64,000 nt of DNA, taken from contig NC_054536.1 of the NCBI RefSeq assembly GCF_017654505.1, positions 34,579,946-34,643,945 of the forward strand, read 5' to 3'. A program made the position numbers and the translations under genes. Shown piece by piece: positions 53,519-63,737 of the stretch. Position 1 is the first letter of the stretch. Each line of letters starts with the position of its first letter. Under the pieces are notes generated by a model that saw only the letters and a program-made list of their open reading frames with translations, was not told the origin of the DNA and did no database searches. Origin of the DNA: Polyodon spathula. Its lineage: Eukaryota > Chordata > Actinopteri > Acipenseriformes > Polyodontidae.

Positions 53519-55410
53519 CAGCGGCGTAGCTAGGAATGGAAATTTGGGTGGACCGGCAAGTACCTAAGGTCTGACGTCACAGGAAGTAGTTTACATAACA
53601 AACACGATTTAAATCAATTCAAACTTTGAATACATCAGATATCTCCCCGGGGTTTGGACAGAGCAAAAGTAGCCAAAACTGAAAATGTATGGTGCCGAGT
53701 GAAGCAAGGCGAATATTTTTTGCAGTTAACAGTACTTGCACGTATACACTACAAATACAAAGCAGGTATGAATACAACCTACATAAACAAACACACTGTG
53801 CACAGTAACTGCAAAAACCGTTTCATTTGACAAAAAAAAGTGAAAATAGAAACTTAAACAAAAACAAAAAAAAAAAAGATTGTTTTATTTTTTTATTTTT
53901 TTTTCTTAGCTGTATTGCAATCTCTTAGCTATATTGTAATAACTTGTTACCTCTGTAACTCGCCATGCATAAGGGAGTCTGACAAGCAAAAATTAAAAAT
54001 CAGGCTAAGCTCCTGCTGCCTTCAAACCAAAACTAAAATCTTAGGTGCGCTGAGAATACCTCGTTTCCAGCTAAATATGGCTGCTTTCGTTTTCACTGCA
54101 TTTTCTCGGGAACAGCTAAACAAAGACATTGCGTTGGATGCAAAAAACGTAACAAACAGACAGAAATATAATTTTTTTAAACAGCATTGAGTGACACATT
54201 CAGCAACATTTGTCAAGTTTTGTAAAACTTTTAAAATCTAATGAAGCAATTTCCATAAATCTTATACACGAGACAAAAGTTAATGGCAAACCTTAAAGAC
54301 AAAACACAAGTTTTTGTATTGCTTTACTACGTAGAAATAATTATGAAGTTTTAAAACCACAGATACCTTCAAATTATCAATAAATGGTAACATCACTGAC
54401 TCGCTGGGTCATTGTACAGTAGTATGACTCGAACACCAATCAGGAAGTCAGTGTTTGTTTGACCGCGTTGCCATAGTAACCAAATGTGCGGCGCTGATAT
54501 TATAAAAGAATGAATTTAATGTTGAATACTGTAATAAAAATGAAATGCCTATTTTTTCACGGTAAATTGCAAGAATCTGAAAGCAACTTATTTTTTTGCC
54601 AATGCCCGCCTACAGTCACATTCCAAACATTATTTTTTTAGTTCCCCAAATATTTTTAAGAGGGAAAACCTGCCTATAGCACTCCCAACTACTAAATCTC
54701 CCATGTAAACCATTTAAAATGTTTTAAGTAGACCAAAATAAATGTACTTACATATATTCGTAGTGAATGTACTTTAAAAAAATCAAACAGGCAGCGTCAC
54801 CAAACCAGTGAGAACACAGTACGTATGAAGCAATTACTAAATACAATGAAAGTCAGTCAGTTACCTTTGCCGAGTAAGTATCCTCCCGTCTTCACACCAT
54901 AGGATAAAGCGTCGGGGCTTGCAGTTATATAGTCATGAGACTCCAGAAAATCGCATATATCTCTTCAAACAATTTAAAGCTATTTTGTCAGCATTCGGCT
55001 AGCTGTCTTAATCATGTTCAGTCGCGCCTTTGTACTAAAACAATGCATGTTGACCTCCGCACCACTGCTAACTTACTTTAAAAATGCACATTAAAATAAA
55101 CGTGTGACTTTTGAAACAATTCCGCGACAACTGCCTCGCAAGCTGTCAATCAAACTTGACTTGCACCTGATTCCTCGTTGCTTCACAATTACTACATTGA
55201 TTTGATTGGCTAAACCTGCACATTTGAAAAGATAGCCTATTTGACCTAAACTTAAACACCCGCCTTCGGGGTACACAGATGACTTTTATTTATTTAATTT
55301 TATTTTATTTTATATAAGTGTACTTAAACTTGGCATTCACATAGACGCAGATTTAGGTGGACCTGTGTGCAAACTGGGTGGGCCGTGGCCCTCCTGTGGC
55401 TACGCTACTG
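53519..55410. mobile_element. Non-autonomous hAT-like element, ~1.9 kb
   Basis: Starts CAGCGGCGTAGCTAGG and ends with the reverse complement of CAGTAGCGTAGCCACAGG. Both ends then carry 'gggtgg(a/g)cc', as in widespread fish/vertebrate hAT elements with CAG-GGCGTAGC termini. Flanking 8-mers are gtcgtact and gtataact, a plausible but diverged 8-bp target duplication. Inside I see only short AT-rich frames (for example 53915-54190) and A-rich runs, with no hAT dimerisation or DDE motif, so it depends on an outside transposase. Confidence 0.7.
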
Positions 55411-55559
55411 GTATAACTTAGAATTACTGTTCGTTTTATTGTGTACTGAATATCACAAACTAAAATATACAGAGCAATTTAAAAAGCATTAATATCGTAC
55501 TTTTATCATATGCACATGCATTGCACAATAACACAAAGCAAATTAAGTATCTACTTACT

Positions 55560-55770
55560 TGTAATAACCCGAGATCCAGGATGCAAGAGTATAACTTTAA
55601 TCACAGTGTCTTTATTAGAACAATCTCTGTTGAAACCTACACATTAGTGTCTTCTAAGGACTTCCTCGACCCCACGGTATCCTAGGTAGAGGGTAAGTAT
55701 GTAGGGCGCTACTGACCTCTAGTGGCATAACTTGAACTGCATTATATACATAAACATTCACATTACTACA
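55560..55770 (-). mobile_element. 3' LTR of the Gypsy element
   Basis: 211 bp, minus strand TGTAGTAATGTGAATG to CTCGGGTTATTACA. The polyadenylation signal TAATAAAG is on the minus strand near 55613. Differs from the other LTR at three positions (CCAGG/CCAAG near 55578, ATGTAG/ACGTAG near 55700, AACATT/AAAATT near 55757). Confidence 0.95.
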
Positions 55771-55786
55771 TTCTCCCCCCCTTAAG
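55771..55786 (-). other. Polypurine tract
   Basis: Minus strand CTTAAGGGGGGGAGAA directly abuts the 3' LTR. It primes plus-strand DNA synthesis during reverse transcription. Confidence 0.9.
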
Positions 55787-55955
55787 ATTTCAGCTTCTCT
55801 AAAATTTGGAAACAGTTTAAATACAGTTATAAACAAAATGTAACACTAATACATTAGATGCCTCAGAACTATTGCTGTAACAACAACTACACATAATAGT
55901 CCATCCTTAACTGTACATAAACATTTAATTTCAAACTTTTTTTTTATTTTTTTAG

Positions 55956-56933
55956 TTACAAGTCAAAGTCCTTCAGGTAACCAGGCTTTTTGACAGTTCT
56001 TTGGGAACGACACACAGCTTGTGCCATGCTTTGATTGTCCCTGCCCACCTTTGGGGAACTCCCAGTTTGTTCCTCTGGTTTCAAAGCAAGCTGCTCTGAG
56101 ACAGTGTCTGCATTGTTTGGAACAAGTTCATCTGGCATGGTTACTCTAGCTGGTGGTTGTAGAACCTCTGCAGGTGTGTCCTGCACAATATCCTCTGACC
56201 CAGTGGTGTTGTCCTGTTGTCTAGACAGGATCTGATCTATGTGTCTGCGTACTATTCTGCCATCTCCCAGCATTACCTTGAAAGATACAGGACCAGCCAC
56301 TGTTACAATGACTCCTGGTATCCACTTGGGACCATAACTGAAGTTTCTTGTCATCACAGAGTCTCAGTCTCCAAAACTTCTCCACTTTGTGTGCTTGTCG
56401 TGATGTTCCTTTTGTTTATTCTGCTTAAGTTCCACTTTTCTCTTTAAATCAGGATGCACTAAATCAAGCGTAGACCGAAGTTTCCTCCCTAGTAACATCT
56501 CTGCTGAGGAGAGTCCTGTGGTAGTTAGAGGTGTTAACCTATAGCTGAATAGTACCCTTGACACTTTAGTTGACATATTTCCTTCTCCCGCTTTCTTCAT
56601 CATCGTCTTGAATATTTGAACAGCTCGTTCTGCAAGACCTTTGGAAGACGCATGAAACGGGGCTGACGTAACATGGATAATGCCATTTTTGTTCATGAAT
56701 TCCTTGAACTCTGAGCTGACAAAACAGGTGCCGTTATCAGAAACTACCATTTCTGGTAATCCCTGATTGCTAAAACTTTTTTGCAAACAGTCAATTGTAA
56801 CAGCTGATGTTGCTGAAGTTACCGGGTAAACATCCATCCATTTAGATTGAGCATCTAGGAGTATCAAAAACATTTGCCCCATAAATGGTCCTGCATAATC
56901 TAGGTGTAATCGCTTCCAGGGTCTGTCTGGCCA
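55956..56933 (-). pseudogene. pol: Integrase core and C-terminal part, same frame as pol but after stops
   Basis: The frame of the upstream pol continues here after a TAG at 56934. The core has MFLILLDAQSKWMDVYPV (first Asp near 56845), LPEMVVSDNGTCF (second Asp near 56740) and SSKGLAERAVQIFKTM (Glu near 56625), so all three catalytic residues are kept. A TGA at about 56360 then separates the C-terminal domain (MTRNFSYGPKWIPGVIV, GPVSFKVMLGDGRIVRRHID), a GPY/F-type module, followed by a hydrophilic tail to 55956. Integrase inserts the cDNA into the genome. Two nonsense codons in otherwise preserved protein suggest recent inactivation. Confidence 0.88.
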
Positions 56934-59066
56934 CTACCAGGGATTTAGCGGGGCTGTGGCTGGTGCTTTCCGGTGTTCCTGACACTTGCTACATGCCTTT
57001 ACCCGTGTCTCTATCTCCTCATCTAGTTTGGGCCACCAGAAATAACTTCTGGCCAGAGCCTTCATGCGCGAAACCCCTGGATGGCACTGATGCAGCTGTT
57101 CCAACACAGCCTGTCGTCCTTGCTGTGGGATGATGACACATGCCCCCCACAAGACACAACCATCTTGCACACTCAATTCTGTCTTCCTAGCAGAATAAGG
57201 TGTAAAATCTGTTCCTTCCCACTGCTGTGGCCACCCCCTTAAAACGTACTCTCTCACCCTAGACAGTATGGAATCTTTAGCTGTCCACACTCTCACCTCC
57301 TCTGCGGTCACCATCGCTATGTCTTCCATCATCAGCACCCTGTCTTCCAGACCTGTGGATTGGGAAGTGTCCGGCAGTGGCACACGACTCAAGGCGTCTG
57401 CGTTGCCGTGGTCCTTACCCGCCTTGTAGACTATCACGTACTCATACGCCCGCAGTGTCACAGCCCACCTCTGGATCCTCGGTGACACCATCTGTGGAAC
57501 AGCCTTCATTTCGTTGAAGAGTGAAAGAAGCGGTTTATGATCTGTGCATATGGTGAACTTTCTACCATAGAGATACTTGTGAAACCGTTGCACCCCGAAA
57601 ATCACAGCCAGTCCCTCTTTATCAAGCTGAGAGTAGTTTCGTTCAGCTGATGTGAGTGTTCTTGACATAAAACCTATGGGTCTCTCCCACCCATCCGGCA
57701 TGAGGTGTGAAAGTACTGCGCCTATCCCGTAGGGGGAGGCGTCACAGGACAGAATCAGCTCTTTCTCACTGTCGTAATGCACAAGTATATCTGTGGATTG
57801 CATGAGCTTTTTAGATTTCTCAAAAGCAGCCTCCTGCTCTTTTTTCCATTGCCATTTTGTGTCTTTTCTCAACAATTTGTGCAGTGGAGCCAACAGTGTT
57901 GACAGGTTAGGTAAAAACCTGTTATAATAGTTCAACAGTCCTAAATAAGCCTTAAGCTCTGTTATGTTGGTAGGTGCAGGTGCATTTTGGATAGCTTGTA
58001 CCTTGTTCTTAAGTGGGTGTAGTCCTGTGGCATCCACTTTGTGACCCAGAAACTCAGCCTCACTTCCCAGAAAGGTACACTTCCTTCTCTTTAGCCGTAG
58101 GCCTGCCTCCTCCACTCTCTGAAGTACCTCGCTTAGCATCTGCAGGTGCTCCTGATCATTCTTGCCCGTCACCATGATGTCGTCCAGGTAAATGGCTACA
58201 TGGGGAATTCCCTGCAGCAAACCCTCCATAATTCTCTGAAAGATAGCTGGACTGGATGAAACCCCGAATGGAAGACGGTTTACAGTAAATAACCCTTTGT
58301 GTGTGTTTATAGTTACATACTTTTTTGATTCCTCATCCAATATTACCTGTTGATAGGCATGACTCATGTCCAATTTGCTGAATTTTGCCCCTCCTGAGAG
58401 CTTTGCAAAAAGATCTTCAATTCTGGGAATGGGATACTGTTCCAGTTTGGACACCCGATTTACAGTAAGTTTGTAATCTCCGCAAATCCTCACAGAGTTA
58501 TCAGGCTTTAGCACTGGGACTATGGGAGCTGCCCACTCAGAGAATTTCACTGGTTCAATTATTTTGTCTCTCAAGAGGCGGTCCAGCTCAGCCTCCACCT
58601 TCGGTTTCATAGCATAAGGCACAGGTCTTGGCTTAAAGAACCTTGGTGTTGCCTCTTTGTCAACATATATTTTAGCCGGTGGGCCTCGCAATGTCCCCAA
58701 TTCCTCTTTGAATACATTCTCATGTTTCTTCAACACATCCTGGAGTGTTGTTTTGTCTCTACCTATCTGGTTTACAGTGCCCCAGTTTAATTCCAACTCC
58801 TTAATCCAACCGCGGCCCAGTAGGTTTGGTCCTTTGCCAGACACTACTACTACTGGCAGCTGTTTAACAGTCTCTCTGTACTGTACAGTTAAGTTTGCAG
58901 TACCCAGTGTTTTCACTCTTTCGCCTGTATAGGTTCTGAGATGCAGGGAACATGTCTTTAGCTCAGGTACTTTTGCCCAATTCCTTAGTTTTGAGTACTC
59001 TGTTTCATTCATAATTGTAACACTGGACCCCGTGTCAACCTCAAATTGCACATCCGACTTGTTCAC
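56934..59066 (-). CDS. pol: pol: protease, reverse transcriptase, RNase H, integrase zinc domain (710 aa open)
   Basis: Domains in order: aspartic protease with FEVDTGSSVTIMNE (Asp ~11) and LLGRGWIKELEL (~residue 85-95); reverse transcriptase with EWAAPIVPVLKPDNSVRICG, GGAKFSKLDMSHAYQQV, LPFGVSSSPAIFQRIM and the intact YLDD box (residue ~295, near 58180). RNase H follows with LSCDASPYGIGAVLSH and TDHKPLLSL, then the linker and the integrase HHCC zinc domain (LHQCHPGVSRMKALARSYFW, ACSKCQEH). The frame is uninterrupted for 710 codons, then ends at a TAG in the middle of integrase. The protein would make cDNA from the element's RNA. The start shown is the first ATG after a frame break near 59066; in an undamaged relative this region would be joined to gag. 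Motifs place it in the Mag/K02A2.6 group. Confidence 0.92.
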   Translation of the reverse strand: MNKSDVQFEVDTGSSVTIMNETEYSKLRNWAKVPELKTCSLHLRTYTGERVKTLGTANLTVQYRETVKQLPVVVVSGKGPNLLGRGWIKELELNWGTVNQIGRDKTTLQDVLKKHENVFKEELGTLRGPPAKIYVDKEATPRFFKPRPVPYAMKPKVEAELDRLLRDKIIEPVKFSEWAAPIVPVLKPDNSVRICGDYKLTVNRVSKLEQYPIPRIEDLFAKLSGGAKFSKLDMSHAYQQVILDEESKKYVTINTHKGLFTVNRLPFGVSSSPAIFQRIMEGLLQGIPHVAIYLDDIMVTGKNDQEHLQMLSEVLQRVEEAGLRLKRRKCTFLGSEAEFLGHKVDATGLHPLKNKVQAIQNAPAPTNITELKAYLGLLNYYNRFLPNLSTLLAPLHKLLRKDTKWQWKKEQEAAFEKSKKLMQSTDILVHYDSEKELILSCDASPYGIGAVLSHLMPDGWERPIGFMSRTLTSAERNYSQLDKEGLAVIFGVQRFHKYLYGRKFTICTDHKPLLSLFNEMKAVPQMVSPRIQRWAVTLRAYEYVIVYKAGKDHGNADALSRVPLPDTSQSTGLEDRVLMMEDIAMVTAEEVRVWTAKDSILSRVREYVLRGWPQQWEGTDFTPYSARKTELSVQDGCVLWGACVIIPQQGRQAVLEQLHQCHPGVSRMKALARSYFWWPKLDEEIETRVKACSKCQEHRKAPATAPLNPW

Positions 59067-59315
59067 TTAACTGTAATGTGATAGGCGCTACCTTGGGAAT
59101 GCTTGTCTCTGTTACGTTATTCATAATGAACACGTCTTCACCGTCACTTGCATCTGTTTCAGGATTTTCGCTAATGTGATTGAGCCCCATGTTTTTTTTC
59201 CACTTTTCCCTGCTTTTGTTTTCCTCCCCCTCTAGGTTTGGTTTTCTCCACAGGTGAGTTCGCCCTGCACGCTTTCCTGATGTGCCCCTTTTTTCTGCAT
59301 CTGTGACACATTTCC
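59067..59315 (-). pseudogene. gag-pol linker with second zinc knuckle, out of frame
   Basis: In a different frame from the preceding gag, the minus strand encodes MCHRCRKKGHIRKAC, a second CCHC knuckle, and a hydrophilic linker ending in MNNVTETSIPKVAPITLQL. A one-base difference near 59320 separates it from gag, and a further frame change near 59066 separates it from protease. Confidence 0.75.
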
Positions 59316-59996
59316 TTAAGAAAACAAATCATTCGCCATGTGCTCACCACCGCATCTATAACATGCCCTCATAGTTCCACCAGTTCGTGGTTCCCTCCAC
59401 GTTTTTTGCTTTTGCACTGTAGCCTGGCTAGCATGTTTCCAGTTAGCACCATTGCTTCCTTTGCTTTGCCATTGTAAATCCTGAACGTCTTTGTTCGCTG
59501 TCTCCAAAGCCTGAGCAAGCTTCAGTGCTTTTTCAAATGTTAACTCGGTTTCTGCTAACAGCCTGCGCTGAATACGATCATCGTCTACACCACAGACTAG
59601 CCTGTCCCGTAACATTTCCTTTAGCCTATCTCCATAGTTGCAATGTTGACCCAGTTCTCGTAGAACTGCCACATATTCAGTTACACTCTCATTTGCCTGT
59701 TTGTTTCTCCAGTTAAATTTAAAGCGTTGAACTATTTCGCTGAGCTTTGGGTTGTAGTGCGTTTTCAACAGTTCAACTAAATCGTCAAATGATTTGTCCC
59801 CTGGCTTATCTGGGCTTAACAAATTTCTCATCAGACTATATGTTTGGCTTCCCACCGAACTTAAGAGAATCGCCCTTTTTTTATTGCCGTTGTCCATCTC
59901 ATTTGCTTCAAAAAAATGCGACAGCACTTCGCAATATTCCTCCCATGTCTGTAGTTGACTATCAAACGGCGCAGTTGTTCCTACCGTGGCAGCCAT
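59316..59996 (-). CDS. gag: gag (capsid-nucleocapsid), C-terminally frameshifted, 226 aa
   Basis: Starts MAATVGTTAPFDSQLQTWEE, with WEEYCEVLSHFFEANEM and NGNKKRAILLSSVGSQTYSL, then KSFDDLVELLKTHYNPKLSE and QRFKFNWRNKQANESVTEYV. This is the capsid pattern of Mag/K02A2.6 elements; QHCNYGDRLKEMLRDRLVCG is also typical. The C-terminus reaches CYRCGGEHMAND, the first part of a CCHC zinc knuckle, where an extra T in a T-run shifts the frame and a stop follows. Gag packages element RNA. Expression would start from the LTR at 60132-60342 just upstream. The capsid is intact; nucleocapsid function is probably lost. Confidence 0.9.
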   Translation of the reverse strand: MAATVGTTAPFDSQLQTWEEYCEVLSHFFEANEMDNGNKKRAILLSSVGSQTYSLMRNLLSPDKPGDKSFDDLVELLKTHYNPKLSEIVQRFKFNWRNKQANESVTEYVAVLRELGQHCNYGDRLKEMLRDRLVCGVDDDRIQRRLLAETELTFEKALKLAQALETANKDVQDLQWQSKGSNGANWKHASQATVQKQKTWREPRTGGTMRACYRCGGEHMANDLFS

Positions 59997-60131
59997 GTTC
60001 CGTTGTCTGTGAGCGCTCTCGCTAACGTTAGCAGGTTGGGCCGAAGCTATGCAGCTACACTTGTCTTTTCTCCTTCATTGTCTCCGTTTTCAACGACCTA
60101 AGACAAGTTGCCCGATTTCCTTGTTGCCATA

Positions 60132-60342
60132 TGTAATAACCCGAGATCCAAGATGCAAGAGTATAACTTTAATCACAGTGTCTTTATTAGAACAATCTCT
60201 GTTGAAACCTACACATTAGTGTCTTCTAAGGACTTCCTCGACCCCACGGTATCCTAGGTAGAGGGTAAGTACGTAGGGCGCTACTGACCTCTAGTGGCAT
60301 AACTTGAACTGCATTATATACATAAAAATTCACATTACTACA
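60132..60342 (-). mobile_element. 5' LTR of the Gypsy element
   Basis: 211 bp, 98.6 percent identical to the LTR at 55560. On the minus strand it is followed after two bases by TGGCAACAAGGAAATCGGG (60129 downward), which starts with the TGG expected of a primer-binding site; the primer tRNA cannot be named from sequence alone. Confidence 0.95.
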
Positions 60343-60793
60343 TACTGAAGCGGTTTTTAAGCAATGCACTAGCAAAAGTTATAGGGCAGCGATGTCGGAT
60401 CCCTAGCAACAAGCCTCTAAGATGTGAATGGATTCTTTCAATGCAGCGGTTTAGGCATTTGAGAAAGGAGAGGGAAATTAATTGAAGACTTAAGTTGATG
60501 AGAAGCGGTTACCTTCCAGTATGAGTTAAAACGGTGTGCTGCTTTTTATACGAAAAATGAGGAAACGCGTGTTGAGTAGAAAGGATTTATATTCCACCGG
60601 AATGCCCACGGGTCTCGCTATATCGCAGCCCTCGATATATAGAGGGTTTGTAATGGACCTCGACACCCACGATATATCGAGTGGAAGGTGTACTTGCTTT
60701 TTAATTGGTCAATAAAAGTAGGTGGTTAGAAGGTTTATTCGAAGGTTTTATTGCTGCACTCTATTGAAATGTTCCAACATATATTATGGTACT

Positions 60794-60906
60794 CACGGAA
60801 GCCCTGAACCGCAAGGTGAAGAAAAAAAAATGAATGGGATTATCTCCTACGTACGAGATAATCCTGTTCATTTTTTTTCTTCACCTTGCGGTTCAGGGCT
60901 TCCGTG
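60794..60906. repeat. Long near-perfect palindrome (113 bp)
   Basis: The left arm begins cacggaagccctgaaccgca and the right arm is its reverse complement, ending gcttccgtg. The arms meet around 'cctacgtacgag'. Only one or two mismatches and a one-base length difference in an A/T run separate the ~52-bp arms. Weaker symmetry ('tattatg') extends a few bases outward. This is the shape of a foldback-type MITE. It lies 100 bp outside the outer MITE at 60690. Confidence 0.9.
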
Positions 60907-61540
60907 ACATACATAATACTTCAATGTGTGTATTTACAGCTCTGTGGGTTTTCTTTACTGTATTTCAGGTTCCACATCAAAACATTGTGTGTTAATACAA
61001 TTTTTCTAGGTTATTCTTCTTATTCTCCTTTGTAAAAGGGTTGTACTGTATTAATAAATTAAGGTTGAGTATTTGCATACAAAACACAATTTCAGAGTCG
61101 ATTCTCGTAATTTTGGATGTTATAACATGTTCAAATTAAATGTGAAAATAAACAGTTAAAATAGTTTACTTTTCTGAATTATTTTAAATTTAAAAAATCT
61201 TCCCTATTTTTTCTGTCAGATTATTAAATTAAGACATAGTGTTTTTACAGTTTTATAAGCAAATGTGCCTGTGTATGAATGAAAAAACAGATTAGTTTTG
61301 TTTTATAATTCTTAGGCTTTGTCACTCACAACCTATCTGTACTGTATGATCAACTTACATGTACGGTACATGCATTTTTTTTTTTTTTTTATTGTTCCCT
61401 TTTAGAACATTGAAAGTACTTTTTTTATGTAAGGTCATGATGAAATTTTGTTTAAGCATTTTAGAAAAAAATGAAAGAAAACTGATAATGATTATTATAA
61501 CAACAGTGCTGAATTCACAGTAGTATTGCAGCAATCTTTA
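60907..61540. other. Intergenic AT-rich DNA
   Basis: A T homopolymer at 61376-61390. No feature recognised. Confidence 0.4.
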
Positions 61541-61882
61541 AAAAGACCCCACCTACCGGGTCTATAAAGAAAAGCCAAGGCAGGCAGCTCAAGGAAATTT
61601 GCCTTTATTAGACAGCAATCCCCAGCCTTACAGTCTTACCAGAGCCTCTTGGGAAGGCCGTGCCCCTTGAAAGCAAGGTTGCTAACAGGAAACAGCAATG
61701 TAATGAGAGAAGGTAGAATTCCACAACAGTGAGCTGAAGGAGCTCTGCCAGAGTGCCAGGTTCATAATAGCATCAGAGCAATTAGTCAAAGCATCTTCTA
61801 TTGAATTAACTAAAAGAGATTCTTTCAAAATCACTTAGCTTAAAACTCTAAATTGCATGCAATTACAATGAAAACTCTTTCA
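61541..61882 (-). mobile_element. Retrovirus-type LTR, with adjoining polypurine-like tract
   Basis: On the minus strand it begins TGAAAGAGTTTTCATTG right after a purine run (AAGGGGGGGGACTA, plus strand 61883-61896), as a 3' LTR follows its polypurine tract. AATAAAGG near 61602 and then 'ctttatagacccgg' and 'ggtggggtctttttaaa' resemble the R/U5 part of gamma-type retroviral LTRs. The internal side (61900-62290) shows no recognisable envelope or pol. The far end near 61541 is approximate. Confidence 0.55.
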
Positions 61883-62300
61883 TAGTCCCCCCCCTTAGAC
61901 AAAAACAAACAAGAAAAAAAACATGAAGTTGTTAAAAGGCAATGCTCCATTCCTGAAATACCCGATTCCATATCTGAAGTGTTCTCCACTAGTATGTGAC
62001 AAAGATACCACATACAAGACAGTCTCTAAAATGACTTTGCAGTGAATACTAAAAGTTACAAAAAGACGTATCATGAATAAGTTGCCTTGATCAAGGAAAA
62101 CTTTTGTAGTTTTTATCTAATCATTTACATTAATTAGCCTGTATAAAATTTAAGAATGGAGTCTGGTTCGTTATCAGGTGAACCCAACGCAGACCCTTGG
62201 CCGGCTTTAACACGTAGCTCAAACCACTTCCTTGCTAGGTCGAGTGTAGTAGATCAAACAATGTCAGTTTTATGAGGTAACAACTGGGATGATGCAGAAA

Positions 62301-62760
62301 TTAACCCTTAGCGATCCATTTATTCAGCACTTGTCAGGCATGTCAGGTCCAACTTATTTTTACACGCGCCGTTTATTTTACATGCACTGCTTTAATTATT
62401 ATTATTATTATTATTTTTTTTTTTTTTTTTTTGAGTAAAACAGGTTTAAAAGTCACTGAATCACAAAAGGACACTCAGTACTGTATCTCCAGCCAAGCCC
62501 CTCCCCTTGTTCGCTGTATTTTTCACATACCTCTTTATAGATGTGCATACTGATAAATCCTCTCCTGATCACTCATTTTAACTCCTTAATAATGCGATCC
62601 AAGTCAATATTTTATTGCTGTAACATCTCAAAAAGCTCTGCAAATGTCCGTGATATTCTTTGAGCGCTGGATGCAGAAGCAGCTGTCTCCTTTATGTCTG
62701 TGTTATCTCTGTGGTACAAGGGGCTATCAGATACGCCCTTTTGAGTGGATTTCAGAGAAC
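62301..62760 (-). mobile_element. piggyBac-like MITE, copy B (inverted relative to copy A)
   Basis: TTAACCCTTAGCGATCCATTT at 62301 corresponds to the right end of copy A (28044) inverted. Similarity continues through 'gtcaggtccaa', 'caggtttaaaag', 'ccttgttcgctgtatttttcaca', 'tttattgctgtaacatctcaaaaagctctgcaaatgtc' and 'gttatctctgtggt'. It contains an expanded (ATT)n/T run at 62397-62432. The minus strand has a short open frame ending RISRTFAELFEMLQQ that is the counterpart of a broken frame in copy A, perhaps the N-terminal remnant of a transposase. The second TTAA end was not found. Confidence 0.65.
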
Positions 62761-62916
62761 TCGGAAATACTGAGCAGCAGGCCAGAGATAATCCCACCAT
62801 GGATCTTGGATTCTATGGGACCTACAGCGATCTCATGAATGATAAATATTTCTTCATTGTACAGCTTTCATTAAAATGATAGAATTTACTAGATATATCA
62901 TTAAAAATGATATATT

Positions 62917-62951
<35 letters not shown>

Positions 62952-63737
62952 CGAAGACATACATACCAACATACACACCACACCACCCACATTGTACTCT
63001 TGTAAATTTCAGCTAGATTGTAAGTCGATTCTAAGTTTTGAGTCAAATACTATTATACGATGTTGCACAACATGTTAGTAAGTCCATTGGCATGTTCAGT
63101 CACCATTAATATAATAATCTGTATTGTGATTAATGTAATGTACACGTCCTTGTTTGCTGCATTTACACATGATCCAACACGATCGCTGCTTTCCACAGTA
63201 ACCGACTGCACTGTCAACACACACCTTTATCGTATCTTATGCAATCAGTACAGTACCAACAGTGTTGCAAAAAAATAAGATTGCCATATTTACATTTGCA
63301 AATTTCCCAGCTCAATCTCTTATGTTGACTTCCAGGAATGCGGTGTTTACGTCACTGTTTATATTCTTGACAAGCACTTCGCCACAATTTAGGCTTTCTT
63401 TTCAGCCACATATGTGAACACACTTAGGTCCCCTAAAACCTCAACTGTGAATAGGAAATTTGAGGCGGCCCCAAGACAGCCCAAGGCCGGTTCAGTAAGT
63501 GTGAACGGTGTCCAAGTCTTCCTTCAAAGCAAAGGTGTGAAGGCTTGCTGTTTAGACTGATTTTGTTTAGATCCTGAATTACCATTATTAACGAACATCT
63601 GTCGGAGAACTAGTCCTATTGTCTCTGAATTTGTAGTCTTAAAGTAATTAATTAGAAGCTGTTACTGCATGGGTTTCCACTCAGAAATGAGTGACAGAGG
63701 GTTTTGATGTTGAAATGCCACTCAGGGGTCGAGGTTT
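62761..63737. other. Intergenic DNA with (TA)n
   Basis: (TA)n at 62923-62948. 63330-63660 is moderately complex without recognisable motif. No gene. Confidence 0.4.

Larger units (their letters stand above)
55560..60342 (-). mobile_element. Structurally complete Mag-like Ty3/Gypsy retrotransposon
   Basis: Both 211-bp LTRs, polypurine tract, primer-binding region, gag and pol are present in the right order on the minus strand. The 4-bp flanks are TACT on both sides (55556-55559 and 60343-60346), a target duplication. LTRs differ at three positions, implying a fairly recent insertion. Coding integrity is lost at four places (one-base shift in the gag zinc knuckle, a frame change before protease, and two in-frame stops in the integrase part). 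No envelope gene is present. The family is that of the decayed copy at 34.7-38 kb, but the LTRs are different. Confidence 0.95.
53444..60690. mobile_element. Outer pogo/Tigger-like MITE carrying two nested elements
   Basis: Left end CACCCACCCCTCGCTATAC (53444) and right end inverted CACCTTCCACTCGATATATC (60690) are imperfect inverted repeats flanked by TA (53442-53443, 60691-60692). Just inside the ends are 'atatatcacggtcctcgag' and the inverted 'tatatcgtgggtgtcgagg'. Removing the hAT (53519-55410) and Gypsy (55560-60342) insertions leaves a short non-coding element of roughly 0.57 kb. It is thus older than both. Confidence 0.65.
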
